Shown: positions 51,441-62,420 of the stretch, piece by piece
Layout: the number at the start of each line of letters is the position of its first letter
How positions within the stretch are numbered: the stretch's first letter is position 1
Assembly: GCA_009741485.1 (NCBI GenBank)
Contig: CM019215.1
Location: 80,460,720-80,524,719 of the forward strand
Direction of reading: 5' to 3'
Source: Malurus cyaneus samueli
Taxonomy: Eukaryota; Chordata; Aves; Passeriformes; Maluridae
DNA: 64,000 nucleotides
Notes under the pieces: model-generated
Seen by the model: only the letters and a program-made list of their open reading frames with translations
Told to the model about the DNA's origin: nothing
Databases searched by the model: none
Made by a program: the position numbers and the translations under genes

Positions 51441-53012
51441 GTAGAGATGCTATTTTAATGCAACACAGTGTCATATCAAAAAGACAGTTCAGGTTCCCAA
51501 CCTTAAATCCTGATATATCTGGGGAGGTGGGAGGTTTTATACTTCAGGAAAGGTTCTCAGAGCCATGACAGAGCCATGACACCTTGCACTTCCCCCAGAG
51601 AGAAGTTAAGGTGACTAAGAAATGCCAAGTGATTTCAGAGTCATAGTCTGTCTCCTTTATAAATTTAAAATTGGGTGTTCTCTTTGAATGTCTAATGCGT
51701 TCCAAAATCTGCTGGAATTTTTAAGTATACTTTATAAATTTTTAAGCAATGTATAAAACTTTCTATGACAGCTGGAAAATAAAGAACCAGCATTTGCTTA
51801 AGATACTAAGCTAGCAATTTTCCATCACAACAAATTCATCAAACTTTATATGAAGGGAGGACATAAGCCTTCTGTGATAGCTCTGAGCAAATTCAGATAT
51901 AAAGCTGATGTTTAGCATAAGTACTGTTATTGATTAAAATCAGGTTTTCACATTGTAGTTCTCTTTTAGGTCACAAATAGCTTGAAAAATATTACCAGGT
52001 TTTCTTTCCTGGAAAAATTTATTAAATTAAGGTAAAATAAAGTTTATTATTTGTGGCATTGTATACTATAATGTCATTCATTTCAGTGCATGATATTTGC
52101 CTTATTTTTAATGTTTTGTTGCAGAATTAAATCTTTAATAGTAGAATAAGAAATAGGAAAAATAAGTGGCAAACTGTACATTTGCAGCATGGTATTCATG
52201 AAACTTTGGAGACCTAATAGTAATAGTCAGTTTGAGAACATTAGCTAACTGAATGTGGATCCAAACAGATGCATTGGTCAAGGTATACAAATCAAGAGAA
52301 ATGGATCTGAGCGTATTATTTTGCCTGTTCTGTTGTTTTCTCATTATAGAATAAACAGAGTAATTACCTAATACATGTGGTAGGCACATCTTGATGTACC
52401 TTAGAATTAAAAATGAAAAAAAAATACCCCAGAGCTCTTATCAGAGTCAATGATACGAAAAACGCTGGTTGATCTATTACATCTTGGTAGATAATGATAC
52501 ATTCTGTAACCACTGTGAACTCTCTTCGGCAAACTTGAAACCACCCACATTGCTCCTGCTTTGCAACAGTGGAATACAGAGCAAAGCCTGTCCATCTGTT
52601 TCCAGCTATTTCCTTTGCCTATTACAGTAAACACAAATCATCAAAGTCAAGTTTTTCTGAGAACTTTTCAATGTCTACATTCCATTTCCCTGTTCTCTTG
52701 TTTTTTCTTTGTTACTTGCTAGCAAATTGCATATTTTCTGAGGTTATTTTCCTAGAATGTCTGTGTTTAGGAGAGCAAAAAAGGGAGCAATATACATTTG
52801 GAGCAATGAAACCCATCTTCATTGCTGGGGACATAAAAGTGTGGAAAGGCATGAGCATGAATTGCTCTGATAATGTGTAATGTTTAGTGGGTCATCTGCC
52901 CCACTAAAAGAACTCAGGGAAATACAGTCAGAGGGTTACTGGACTGGGAGGAAGGAGTAAGGAATAAGTTACTCCAGGCAAAATATTTTCACTTAAGTAT
53001 CAACAGAAAAGT

Positions 53013-53105
53013 TAAAATAGAATAGAATGTTTTGATCGAAAAGGTAAATGATCATCTAGTCCTTTGCAAATTGCAACAACTACAAGCACTCCACTCAAAA
53101 TGAGA
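53013..53105 (-). mobile_element. Short CR1 3'-end remnant, minus strand (probable)
   Basis: 'aaaatagaatagaatgtttt' followed by 'aaatgatcatctagtccttt' resembles the reverse complement of a CR1 terminus, where a tandem 'atagaat' tail precedes 'gatcatctagtcca'. Similarity fades after about 53080. It is short and diverged, so this is a probable rather than certain call. Confidence 0.55.
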
Positions 53106-53259
53106 CCAAGTTGCTTTAAAGAGAGCATGTAGGGAAAAAGGGTGCATTTTCATTTGTTTAGGGCTCAAAATAAAATGCATTTGGTTTCCAGCTGCCTAAA
53201 TTATATCTCACCTGTGCTTACATCCTGTCTGGATAATCAGTAGTAAACACCCACTACAA

Positions 53260-53760
53260 TATCTTCATTGTTTTCCATCCTCCTAATCCTCACCTGGAGG
53301 ATCTCAACCACATCATCACTAACTCGAAGGGCAGAGTAATCAAACATCTCCCTTAAGAACAGTGGAACACCTCCACTTTGCCTGCCCTACCTGTCCCTCT
53401 GGAGCTGCCCATAGCCCTCCATTCCACCAAGTCACACCTATAATATTGTGGCTCTGGAGCTGACCACACTTCCAGTTCATGCTGTTTGTTTCTCATGCTG
53501 CCTGCATTGGTCTACAAGCACTTCAGACATGCTTCTCAGATGTTTGTGCTCCTGAGGGCATTGTAAATTCCACACTAATTTTGCAAACCCAGTCAATTCG
53601 ATGCCAACCCTTGGCTTCCCTACAGCAATCCTGTCGGTATTCCTTCCCCCATTGTGTCTAGCTTAAAGCTCATTTTAAGGATCAGCCCTGACCGCTTGTG
53701 TCCAAAGATCCTTTTTCCCCATCAGCACAGGTGGATCCTTGGAACCCCAACATAACTTAT
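53260..53760 (-). repeat. Possible diverged interspersed repeat, unclassified
   Basis: The segment is richer in C and has phrases that recur in bird genomes as I remember them: 'ccattccaccaagtcacacc', 'catgctgcctgcattggtct', 'acaagcacttcagacatgct', 'tagcttaaagctcattttaa' and 'cagcacaggtggatccttgg'. I believe it corresponds to the reverse complement of the 5' part of a CR1-like or other retroelement, but I cannot name the family. It has no intact open frame of note. Confidence 0.35.
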
Positions 53761-55151
53761 CCTATCAAGTCTCTTCAATGGTTTAAAACCCTAAAGCTTT
53801 GGCGGAGATAAATTTCATATCATCTGCTGTGGAAGTGGATGCTGATGGCTTCAGCTTCCTCTTATAAAGGTAAGACCTCAGCAGATAGGAATATTTTAGC
53901 TGGACAAGATAGGTAATAGTGTTTTTCATTTCAGGTGATATGCTGAGCTGAGGCTATTCTCTCTCTCTGAGTAGAGAATATATTTGCCTTTTGCATTTGA
54001 CAAAGTAAGGAAGTTACGTTACAATTTCTAACTGCATTTTCTGTGGCTATGAAATCCTGTCACTGCAGAAACACCTTCTATTTTCACTGTCTTAAAATGC
54101 TATCTGGTCTTCTGGCTTTTCATGGTGGAGATGCCAGATTATTAAAAAATTAGGTTTCACCAATTTTCTTGTATGTGAACTGAAAGAAAGGAGCCATCCT
54201 CACATTGCCCAGTTACAGGAAAGGTCAGCTGAAGTTTGTGCCTGGTGTTTGAGCAGTGCTTGGCATTCTTTCCTTACCCTCCCTCTGCTCCATAAATCAT
54301 CGCACACAGAAAGGTCAGGAACAGAGACAAGGTAAGATACCAGCTAAATAAGGAGTATAAGATTCCTCTCCTTCTGGAAATCATCAGAGCAGAAAGGGAA
54401 TTTCTAGAATCCTTTTGAGATAGGAAAGAAGACCTGAGACAGTTAAAATATTTGGACTACACACTGCACGATTCAATTGCTTGGACTCAGCTCATATCCT
54501 TGAATAAATAAAGGAATTAGTTTTGTGTAAAGCTGTCCAAAGCCGGGGAATAGTTACAGCTGACATTTTTTTCTTTTAATCTGCTCTTACTTACAGGGTG
54601 GTTTTTTCCCTTCCCTCACCCTTTTCCTTGATCTGACCTAACTTTAGCTTGTATTCTTGAACATGGGAAAGAACAGAGAATTAAAGAGAGGAAAGTTGTT
54701 GCCTTGTTCTTCACCTGCCACTGTAATTTTAAATCAGATATTTTTAGATTTGTACCTTCTTCAAAGAGATGAAGCCAAAATTAACCTCTGAATTTTATAT
54801 CACATAACAACAAGATGACCTCAGGGAAAAAAGGTGACAAAGAAAAAGAGATTTTCCTTTATTTGTCTCCTTGCTAATTTTGGTGGCTATTTCAAATTAG
54901 TGAAAATTTTGCTAACTAATGTTGTTGGACAGTTTGGAGTAGAAGCTGATACCAAACTCAGGATGATTTCGTTACAGATGTGAGCCTGAAACATTTTGCT
55001 CATGAAACTGGGCAGCTTCTTGAAGGTGTTTTTAGTGTTGTGAGGAATCTGGCTGATTTCCTGACCTTTTGCAGACATTTCTACTGCTCTATGAATAATA
55101 TCAAAGTGGTCAAACATGAACAAGTTTAAGGAAATTATTATGTCTGTGCTT

Positions 55152-55155
<4 letters not shown>

Positions 55156-55188
<33 letters not shown>
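55156..55188 (+). repeat. Poly(A) run, 33 bases
   Basis: Pure A homopolymer after 'cttattt'. It lies just upstream, in minus-strand terms, of the small frame at 54887-55123, so it cannot be that frame's tail. Confidence 0.95.
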
Positions 55189-55190
<2 letters not shown>

Positions 55191-57165
55191 AATGAACTAC
55201 CTTACATCCACAGCCTTTTCAGAGTGACTTTTATGGGCAATCTAACTCATGTCCAACGAACACCAGGGTAACCTTGACTAGTTATTCATAAGCTTAAATA
55301 GAGGGACTTGCAATTCTTGATCACTCCACTCATGGTTTTATACCTTTTTGTCATGAAGTTTCTTTAGTTCTGCTCAAAGAATTTATGTGAAGAAGGAAGG
55401 AAAACTTTTTTAATATGGCCAGGCTGTATCTGATAGTAAGCCTGGAAGTATTAAAATGTAGTTCTCTGTTCATATCACATATGACATTGCCCTATCCTAT
55501 TGTTAGGGAAAAAATATGAAATATTTGTGAGAGGTGTGGACCTGGTGAGAAGCACCACGATGACTTCCTTTTATTGGCAAATATAGAAGATTTTTTTTTC
55601 ATCAGCATAAGTTATAATAATGACAGGTTATAATGATGATAAAATAATATGAGTATTTATTAAACCCCATTTTTATTAAACCTCAACAAAATACTTCTTG
55701 TTACTTCAGAATATAAATAGCCTGTAAGAGTCCAAATTTGGAACCTGCTACAATGAGTGCTGAGCAGATGTGCAATGTGAACAAATGTGTAGAAAGGAAC
55801 ATAGCAAACAAGTGCTTCTAATTAAAAATGTTTCATTTTCCAAATGAAAATTTTAGACCTTTTTTACAGAGCAAGACCTGTAGAGATGCTCACACAGAAC
55901 TTGCCCAATTATGTATGTTCTTTTAGAGACCTTACATGCAAATTAAGTACTTTGAATATATACAAGTTTAGATTGGTAAAATATGTTAAGATATGTTCCA
56001 AATGAGTTAAGAATAGACACTGATTAACAGAGATTGCTTTAGAATTTTAATTGACTTTGTAATTTATCATCCTGGCCTTTCTCCTTAGAAGAATTTCAAA
56101 GAGTTGTAAACAAACAAGGTTTCATTATGACATAAGCTGAAATAATTAAATTCTTGCACTGAGAAAAATCAAAACACGTAGGTGAGGGAGGGCAGAAAAT
56201 TTGAAAAAGGAAACTTGCAAGCCACTCTTTTCCTTCATCCTTTCTTTTTCCAAGTCAGCTTCTTACTTTCAGACTTAATACACAAAAATTCCTGGATTAT
56301 AGCAAATCATTTCAGTGTTATTTACCTTCAGAAAAAGATGTTCTTTTCATCATCTCCAAGGTGCCGTTCTGATCCCTTTGCAAAGGTCCTTGTCTATAGG
56401 TACTAGACTCCTAGGTCCCAATTGAGATTTTTTTTGCTTGCTCAATACCTCTCAAATGTGGAAGGTCCTCTCTCACAGGGGCATTTGCCTTGCCTCTCAT
56501 CCTCAGCAGTATCACTGCTTCCCTCCAAGGGCAGCTATCAATGCTCTGTTGATACCAGTCTGAGAATAAAGAAATAAATCCACTAACAGGTTGCACTGTA
56601 GACATGAACATATTTAGAAAAGTATTTCCTTAATTTCTCCTGGAACATAAACTCAGAAGACTGAATTAATGAGCATAGTTTACCTTTTCTTAGACAGGCA
56701 ACTCTATCTTAAAAGCATGTGAGTCCCAAGCTCAAATGAACTGTCCCTCCTGAGCAGTCTTCTTTAACAGGCCATGAAAAAGTTAACTACCAATTCTGCA
56801 GAACTTGTGTGGAATATCACGACAAAAATAATTTTGACACTGCTGTTTATACTATGTGTTAAGTGAGGAAGAATTCTTGTTCTGTAGCAACATTCAGCTG
56901 AAAGAACAAATCTACTAGTACCTCTTTTCAGAGGTCTTCTTTTTCCTTTTAAGCCAGAAAGTTGCTCAGGCACTGAAGTAGTCACAATTCTGTTCTGGGG
57001 ATGTTCTCTTAATTTTTTTGTTTCACTAGCAAGGAACTATCTAGCTACCAAGATTACTGCAGAATATAAAGCCTTGCAAAAATTCTGGAGAACAGATGCC
57101 AGTCTTGTGGGGTAATTATCAGATACTGAGCTAAATGATTTAAGTTATACTAAACAGCCATTGGG

Positions 57166-57198
<33 letters not shown>
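57166..57198 (+). repeat. Poly(A) run, 33 bases
   Basis: Pure A homopolymer after 'gccattggg'. The small Lys-rich frame starting at 57161 is an artefact of it. Confidence 0.95.
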
Positions 57199-57201
<3 letters not shown>

Positions 57202-59547
57202 ACATTATAGTCCCTATGTTTTCTATGGTTTTGACTGGAAAAATTTAGAAAAACTAAGCATAAAAGCTGACAGGAAGACTGCAGTTCCTATATTCAACAT
57301 TTTTTTTCCTCGTCTAATGTCTGTAAAATTGAAATATAGTAAACCTAATACTTTCAATCAGTTAAATGTGTGTGGCTGAATATCCGGGGGATAGAGGATG
57401 CAACAATTAGGCAACTCATTTTAACTTTCTAAGCTAAGATCATTTATGCAAAACCCTTGCCTGAAATGAATTTTCAAGGCTGGCTATTTAAAGATTAGCA
57501 GTAGTTTAAAAATGGCATAACCTCTGCTGCACAGAGAACAAACAGTGCGAGTAAAGAGGGAAAATTGACAGCATTCAAGGATGTTGTAAACCAAAAGAGA
57601 GGAAGCAACAGCTTGAAAGGATGGGAAGTGAATTTTAGTGGTATTACTTAAGGTTTCCTGGGTTTTTCAGGTTTTGGGGTTTTTTTTGTACTGTGCAATG
57701 TCTTACTCTGCCTGTGCTGTAGATGACAGAGCACAAAACCAGCACAGCTGTGGCACAGCTCACATCAACCTGACTTGAAACCCTAAGCTTCATAAAGGCT
57801 GAGACTGAATCAATCGATCATCTCCCTCTGGTTTCTTTGCACACTCACATGTCTTACACCATATAAAGACTGGTGTGGGAGAAAATGTTACCTTTTCCAT
57901 TTTATTATCTCATCTGTTCCAGGTGGTACAGATAAACTATCACACACTGACCACCTCTCGCAGTTTTGCATGTTGAAAGGACACTTATGTTAATGTACAC
58001 GTGCTTGTGCAAACCAGATTTCATCTCTGTGGATTCCTCCAAGAGCTTTGTCAAATGAATGGATACTTAAGGAAAAAAAGGGCCATAATTTATACAGATC
58101 AGTGGCATTTTCTTACATATTTTACCAGGGAATTCAAATAAGTTCACCTTCAGAGCAATCTGAAAATCATTGGAGTTGATACTAAGCTCCTTTCAAACAC
58201 AATAGAATTGCAGTCAAAGAAATTTTGAATCCGAATTTCATTTTGTGATATTTTTTTATTTATTTATTTAAAAATAGATTCTTGAAAATGTAGCAAACTT
58301 ATTGTTTGTTCTAATTTTGTTTTTTTGTATTTTAGAATAGAGAAAATAAATGAATGACTGTTGTATTCAAGCTGCTTCTGTTTGATCTCCTACTTTAACT
58401 CCCCGTAGCAAAAAAAAGAAAAAAAAAAAACCAACAAAAAACAACCCAAAACCTATCGTGTTCCCATGGGGATCAAAATCTTGAAAGAAGCAGCAACATG
58501 TTGGTAATAAAAAATTTCAAAGGACCACATTTCAACCTGTGGGAGTGCAAGGAACTTCATTTCTTATATAAAATGCACATCATCACTCGTGAATGGCATC
58601 TCAGGAGACTGCGTGTGCTCCTCTCCTGCTTCATAGGAATTATCTGGCAGATATAAATGAAGCCAGTTTTGATAACTAACTTAATAAATTCCAAAGAATA
58701 GGGGTGGGCAGCTCAAGCTGACATTTTAAGATTTCATGAGGGAGGGTGATGGTGGAGGAATGTCAGTTTTGCTACAGACAGAAACTTAATTTCTTTAGTT
58801 TGGATGAATTCCAAGCAGAGTTACAGCATTTTTACAATCCTATTTCTCACACAAAGCAAACAGTTTGCTTCTGTTTGCTTAAGCACATTGAGATGAAAAA
58901 AAAATCCGGAGGCTTACAAGACCACAGCTGTCTACTCTTCAAACACTGGTTCAACACTTTGATGACAGGTAGTGTTGTTTGCTTTCTATGCAGTGCAGGT
59001 TAAAATGAAGCAGGTTGTTAGCAGGACATAATTTCTCTAGGGATGGAGTTTCCTGGTTGAATTAAAAGATAAACAAAAATTCATAGTTCATTTAATTTTT
59101 TTTCCCATATCTCAAATACTTTGATATTTGGTATAAATCAGAGCTTGCGTCCATAGACCTTTAAATCAGGCAATATGATTCTTCAAAATTATAAGTAATT
59201 AAGAGTAAATTTATAGCATATTAAGTTCCCTTTTAATTTCCCTTCTTCATGTATTTTAAAAGACTGGTGCTCTGAATCACTGCTTTCATCACTTTTCATC
59301 ACTCGAGTGTATAGGCCTGACAGACATAGTCTTGATTCATGCCATCATTTCCAGCGCCTTCATAAAGATTACTTGACCAATGAACAGCTGATTACATGAA
59401 TAGGGCTTGTCATGCCATCTTGTGTCACTCACCTTCCTATTTCTTCCTTTTTCACTCCATTTTCTCTATCCAGCCAGCACAGGAAGGTTCTCAGCAGAGT
59501 TCTTGGCAGCCCTGTTTATCCATCCCGATAGCCCAGACCATAACTTG

Positions 59548-59785
59548 GTGTAAGGAAGGGTTCTTTTGCTCTGAGAGTTAGGAAGCACTGGCACAGGCTG
59601 TCCAGAGAAGCCACAGATGTCCCATTTTTGGAAATGTTCAAGGCCAGATTGGATGGGACTCTGAGAAACCTGATCTGATGAAAGGAGTCCCTGCTCACAG
59701 TAGGGTGGGGAGGGGTTGGTTGGAACCAGGTGATCTTTGAGGTCTTTTCCAACCAAAACCATTTTGATTCTGTTTTCATCTGATT
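59548..59785 (+). mobile_element. CR1 LINE 3' end, plus strand
   Basis: A strongly 5'-truncated CR1 tail. The sequence runs 'aggaagcactggcacaggct' (about 59580), 'gtccagagaagccacagatg', 'atgttcaaggccagattgga', 'ggatgggactctgagaaacc', 'ggttggttggaaccaggtga', 'tttgaggtcttttccaacca', then a decayed terminal repeat (attttgattctgttttcatc). It covers only the last 240 bases of the element, including the 3' untranslated end. Open frames across it on either strand are remnants or shadows. Confidence 0.95.
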
Positions 59786-59826
59786 TTGAAGCTCAAGACC
59801 TTAATCTTAAATGAGACTGGCCTGCT

Positions 59827-59859
59827 ATTTGCATAGAATGTATGCAAATGCATTTGCAT
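59827..59859. promoter_or_regulatory. Cluster of three POU/octamer motifs, two in an 18-base palindrome
   Basis: ATTTGCAT occurs at 59827-59834, its complement ATGCAAAT at 59842-59849, and ATTTGCAT again at 59852-59859. The last two form the perfect palindrome ATGCAAATGCATTTGCAT. ATGCAAAT is the classical octamer bound by POU-domain factors (Oct-1, Oct-2, Oct-4, Brn). Three exact copies within 33 bases are much denser than expected by chance even in AT-rich DNA. The cluster starts about 40 bases after the CR1 end. The motif density is seen in the sequence; regulatory function is inference. Confidence 0.5.
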
Positions 59860-62165
59860 AAAATATATCCAATACTTAATGCCTGAAAAAATGAGGTGGA
59901 GAGAGACCAGGCTGGACCATGTTTGTGATCTTCCATAAAATCCTATGTATACCCAAAGGAACAGATGACAGCTTGGGGTATTTTAGCTCCAACAAACCCT
60001 ATTGCCAAGGAGACTTGGCACCCAACAAACACACCTAATTTGTCATGGTTCTCTGGTGTTCTCTGGAAAAACATTAATGTCAACAAAGCTGTGCATGTCC
60101 CATACTTATCCTCTCCTCAGCTGAGCTGCTTTGGTCACTTTGAATCTCAAAAATTTTGTGTTCATAAATGCCTTTGAAGGAAGAAGAGTAAAGGTAATAG
60201 ATGGGGTAATATTTTTAATAGTGGAGTTTGGAAGCACTATCATTATGCAGTGGTTTGTATAATACAGGCACCTTACATCTTTAAATTTTAAGAAATCCCA
60301 GTGTCAAAGATATGTACTTAAATATATACTAACCTAGATAGATATTGGCATATATATTGATGGTATAAGTACAAGAAAGGTGCTTGAGGTACCCAAAATC
60401 TCATAAACAAGAAGTTTTTTAACAGGTACTGCACTTAGTTCTTTCTATGATTCATCAACAATTAGTTTTTTTGCTAGGAGTGTTGATTCTGAGCCAGTCA
60501 CCTGTACACTTAGTGTCATAATACAAATTTGCACTGGTTGTAGGAACTGCACTTTCAAAGAATATGGACATTCAAGATCAACAACTATGCTTTTCTTCAC
60601 ACTAAAGGAAGAGAAAAAGTTAATCAAAGTATAGATTCAGCAGTCTCCTCAGGAAGTCTGTTAGTGATGTCCTCAGAACACGTTAATGATGTCCCTTTTT
60701 TGTAGACTGGCAGGTATGAAGGACATGTTGTGGAGTTTACTTGTAGAACAGTATTTATACCTAAAACTGCTGGGTAGACTGGATTGATGGGACGAGAAAG
60801 ACTTTCTGTGCTCTTCTAATATCATTATCTCGTCTGATTAGGTTATAATGCAAATATTATCGAAGACTCAGAGCTTATCTGTAATATTGACATTCCCAAC
60901 ACTGACATTCTCAGGTCAATATACTAAAATTATAATATACTTCCTGTGAGTTGAGAATAAAATTACCATGCTGTCTATACATAAAACTTCAAAATCTAAA
61001 AAAAAAAAAAAAGGTATAAAAAATAACTCTGCAAAAAGCAGTACTTGAAACTAAGTCCTTGGATAACAGGTATCCTTATACACCTGCAAAAAATTGGAGA
61101 TATCAAGTTCCTTGTATTAGAGGAAGAAGTTTATGGATATCTATGGGACTTTTGGAAGGGGGGAGGAATGCAAGGGGAAACCAAATTTTATTTGATGTGG
61201 GGAAGTTTGGGATACTTTTTCTACAGGTGTCTTCAAACACCTATGAGGTGTACTGCTTCTGAATTAGTTATTTTTCAGTGCATAAGATGGCTGACTATGT
61301 AGATGAGGAAAACACTGGCCATTGTTCACCTTGTGTTAGGGGCATGTGGTCTGTCCCTTTTGGCTCTAGGACCCACAGCCAGGGAAGCAAATTGCACTCA
61401 TGGGGTGCAGCCAGTGCAGGCTCATTGCCCTGGTGCTGCCACATCAATCAGGTACATCAATGGGGTCTGCAAACTCTTCCTTCATCCCTCCTTTCCAGAA
61501 TTTGGCTTCCAGTGCTCAAGGCCAACTCTGATTCAATGCAGCTATGGAATTTTGGATCCATAGCAATCCCAGATTGCTGGGAAAGAGAAGGATGTCAGCG
61601 TTTTGACTGAACTGATGGCTCTTCCCTCCCTTTGTTTGGAGCAGGGTTGGTTTCTCACCCAAGCTATGTTGTTGATGTACTGATGTCTGATCACATACCT
61701 TGTTCATTCTGAGCCTGACCCATAGACTTGACTGTCCATCTTGACCTCAGATCTCCCTTGTCACCATGGACATATCTGGTGCTCTGGACATTTGACTGAT
61801 TACCATCCCCTGTTCTGCTTTGCTATTTTCATTCAGTTACTGTGGGATTGCCTTTGTTAGTGAGGGCACAGCCCTGCCAGTTTTGTAGTCTCAACTCCCA
61901 GTTCACTTTCCTATCTGCAGAAGAACCATCCTTGCTTCTCCCTAGCAGCACTCTCACACAGCCTAGTCAAATTATTTGCCTTTTCAATATTCCTTTTTTT
62001 TCTCCTTTTTTCTCAAAATACAAGCTGTCCTTTTTACCTTTTGGTCATCTGATTTTAGATATTTTTCACCCTTATATGGTCTTGGACTCTTAGTTTTTGG
62101 TTTTAGACATTGACCCCGGTAAGCCTCTGCTTTCCTGACTTTCGACATCTTCCACCCACAAGCAG
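59860..62165. other. Non-coding stretch
   Basis: No gene is recognised. The part at about 61300-61960 is somewhat GC-richer and contains several overlapping frames of 60 to 110 codons on both strands (for example 61278-61610). None resembles a known family, and frames open on both strands argue for composition rather than coding. It may contain an old unclassified repeat. Confidence 0.5.
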
Positions 62166-62420
62166 TCATGGAATCATGGAATGATTTGAGCTGGAAAGAC
62201 TTTAAAGATCATACAGTTCCAACCATGCTGCCACAGGCAGGGCTACCTTTGGCTGCCTCAGGTTGCTCAGAGTCCTATCCAGTCTGGCCTTGAGCACTTC
62301 CAGGGATGGGACATCCACAGATCCTCTGGGAAACCTCTTCCAGGACCTCACCACCCTCACAGTAAAGAATTTCTTCCTACTGTCTAACATATACCTGACA
62401 TTCTGTTTCATATTTCATAA
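62166..62420 (-). mobile_element. CR1 LINE 3' end, minus strand
   Basis: The plus strand starts with the inverted CR1 terminus ('catggaatcatggaatgatt') followed by 'ttgagctggaaagactttaa' and 'agatcatacagttccaacca'. It continues with 'ccttgagcacttccagggat', 'gggacatccacagatcctct' and 'agtaaagaatttcttcctac'. Read on the minus strand the end of the coding region gives VRSWKRFPRG and SLEVLKARLDRTLSNL, close to the CR1 ORF2 C-terminus and open for 69 codons. It is the least decayed CR1 copy in the window by eye, truncated 5' at about 62420. Confidence 0.95.

Larger units (their letters stand above)
48831..53012. other. Non-coding stretch with homopolymers
   Basis: No gene or interspersed repeat is recognised. 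It contains long T and A runs at 49151-49178, about 49371-49405 (A-rich) and 51417-51440. A small hairpin (TTTAGTGGG / CCCACTAAA, arms 52883-52891 and 52900-52908) is present near the end. Open frames are short and unremarkable. Confidence 0.5.
53761..59547. other. Non-coding stretch with two long A-runs
   Basis: No coding gene is recognised. The 78-codon minus-strand frame at 54887-55123 has fairly protein-like composition but no motif I recognise. Poly(A) runs are at 55156-55188 and 57166-57198, and a (TTTA)n patch at about 58255-58271. Confidence 0.5.

Noticed and set aside
54887..55123. 78-codon frame with protein-like composition
   Set aside because: No known motif, no splice or polyadenylation context, and a length compatible with chance.
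62202..62411. 69-codon frame with a conserved-looking C-terminus
   Set aside because: It is the end of the CR1 ORF2 in a truncated copy.
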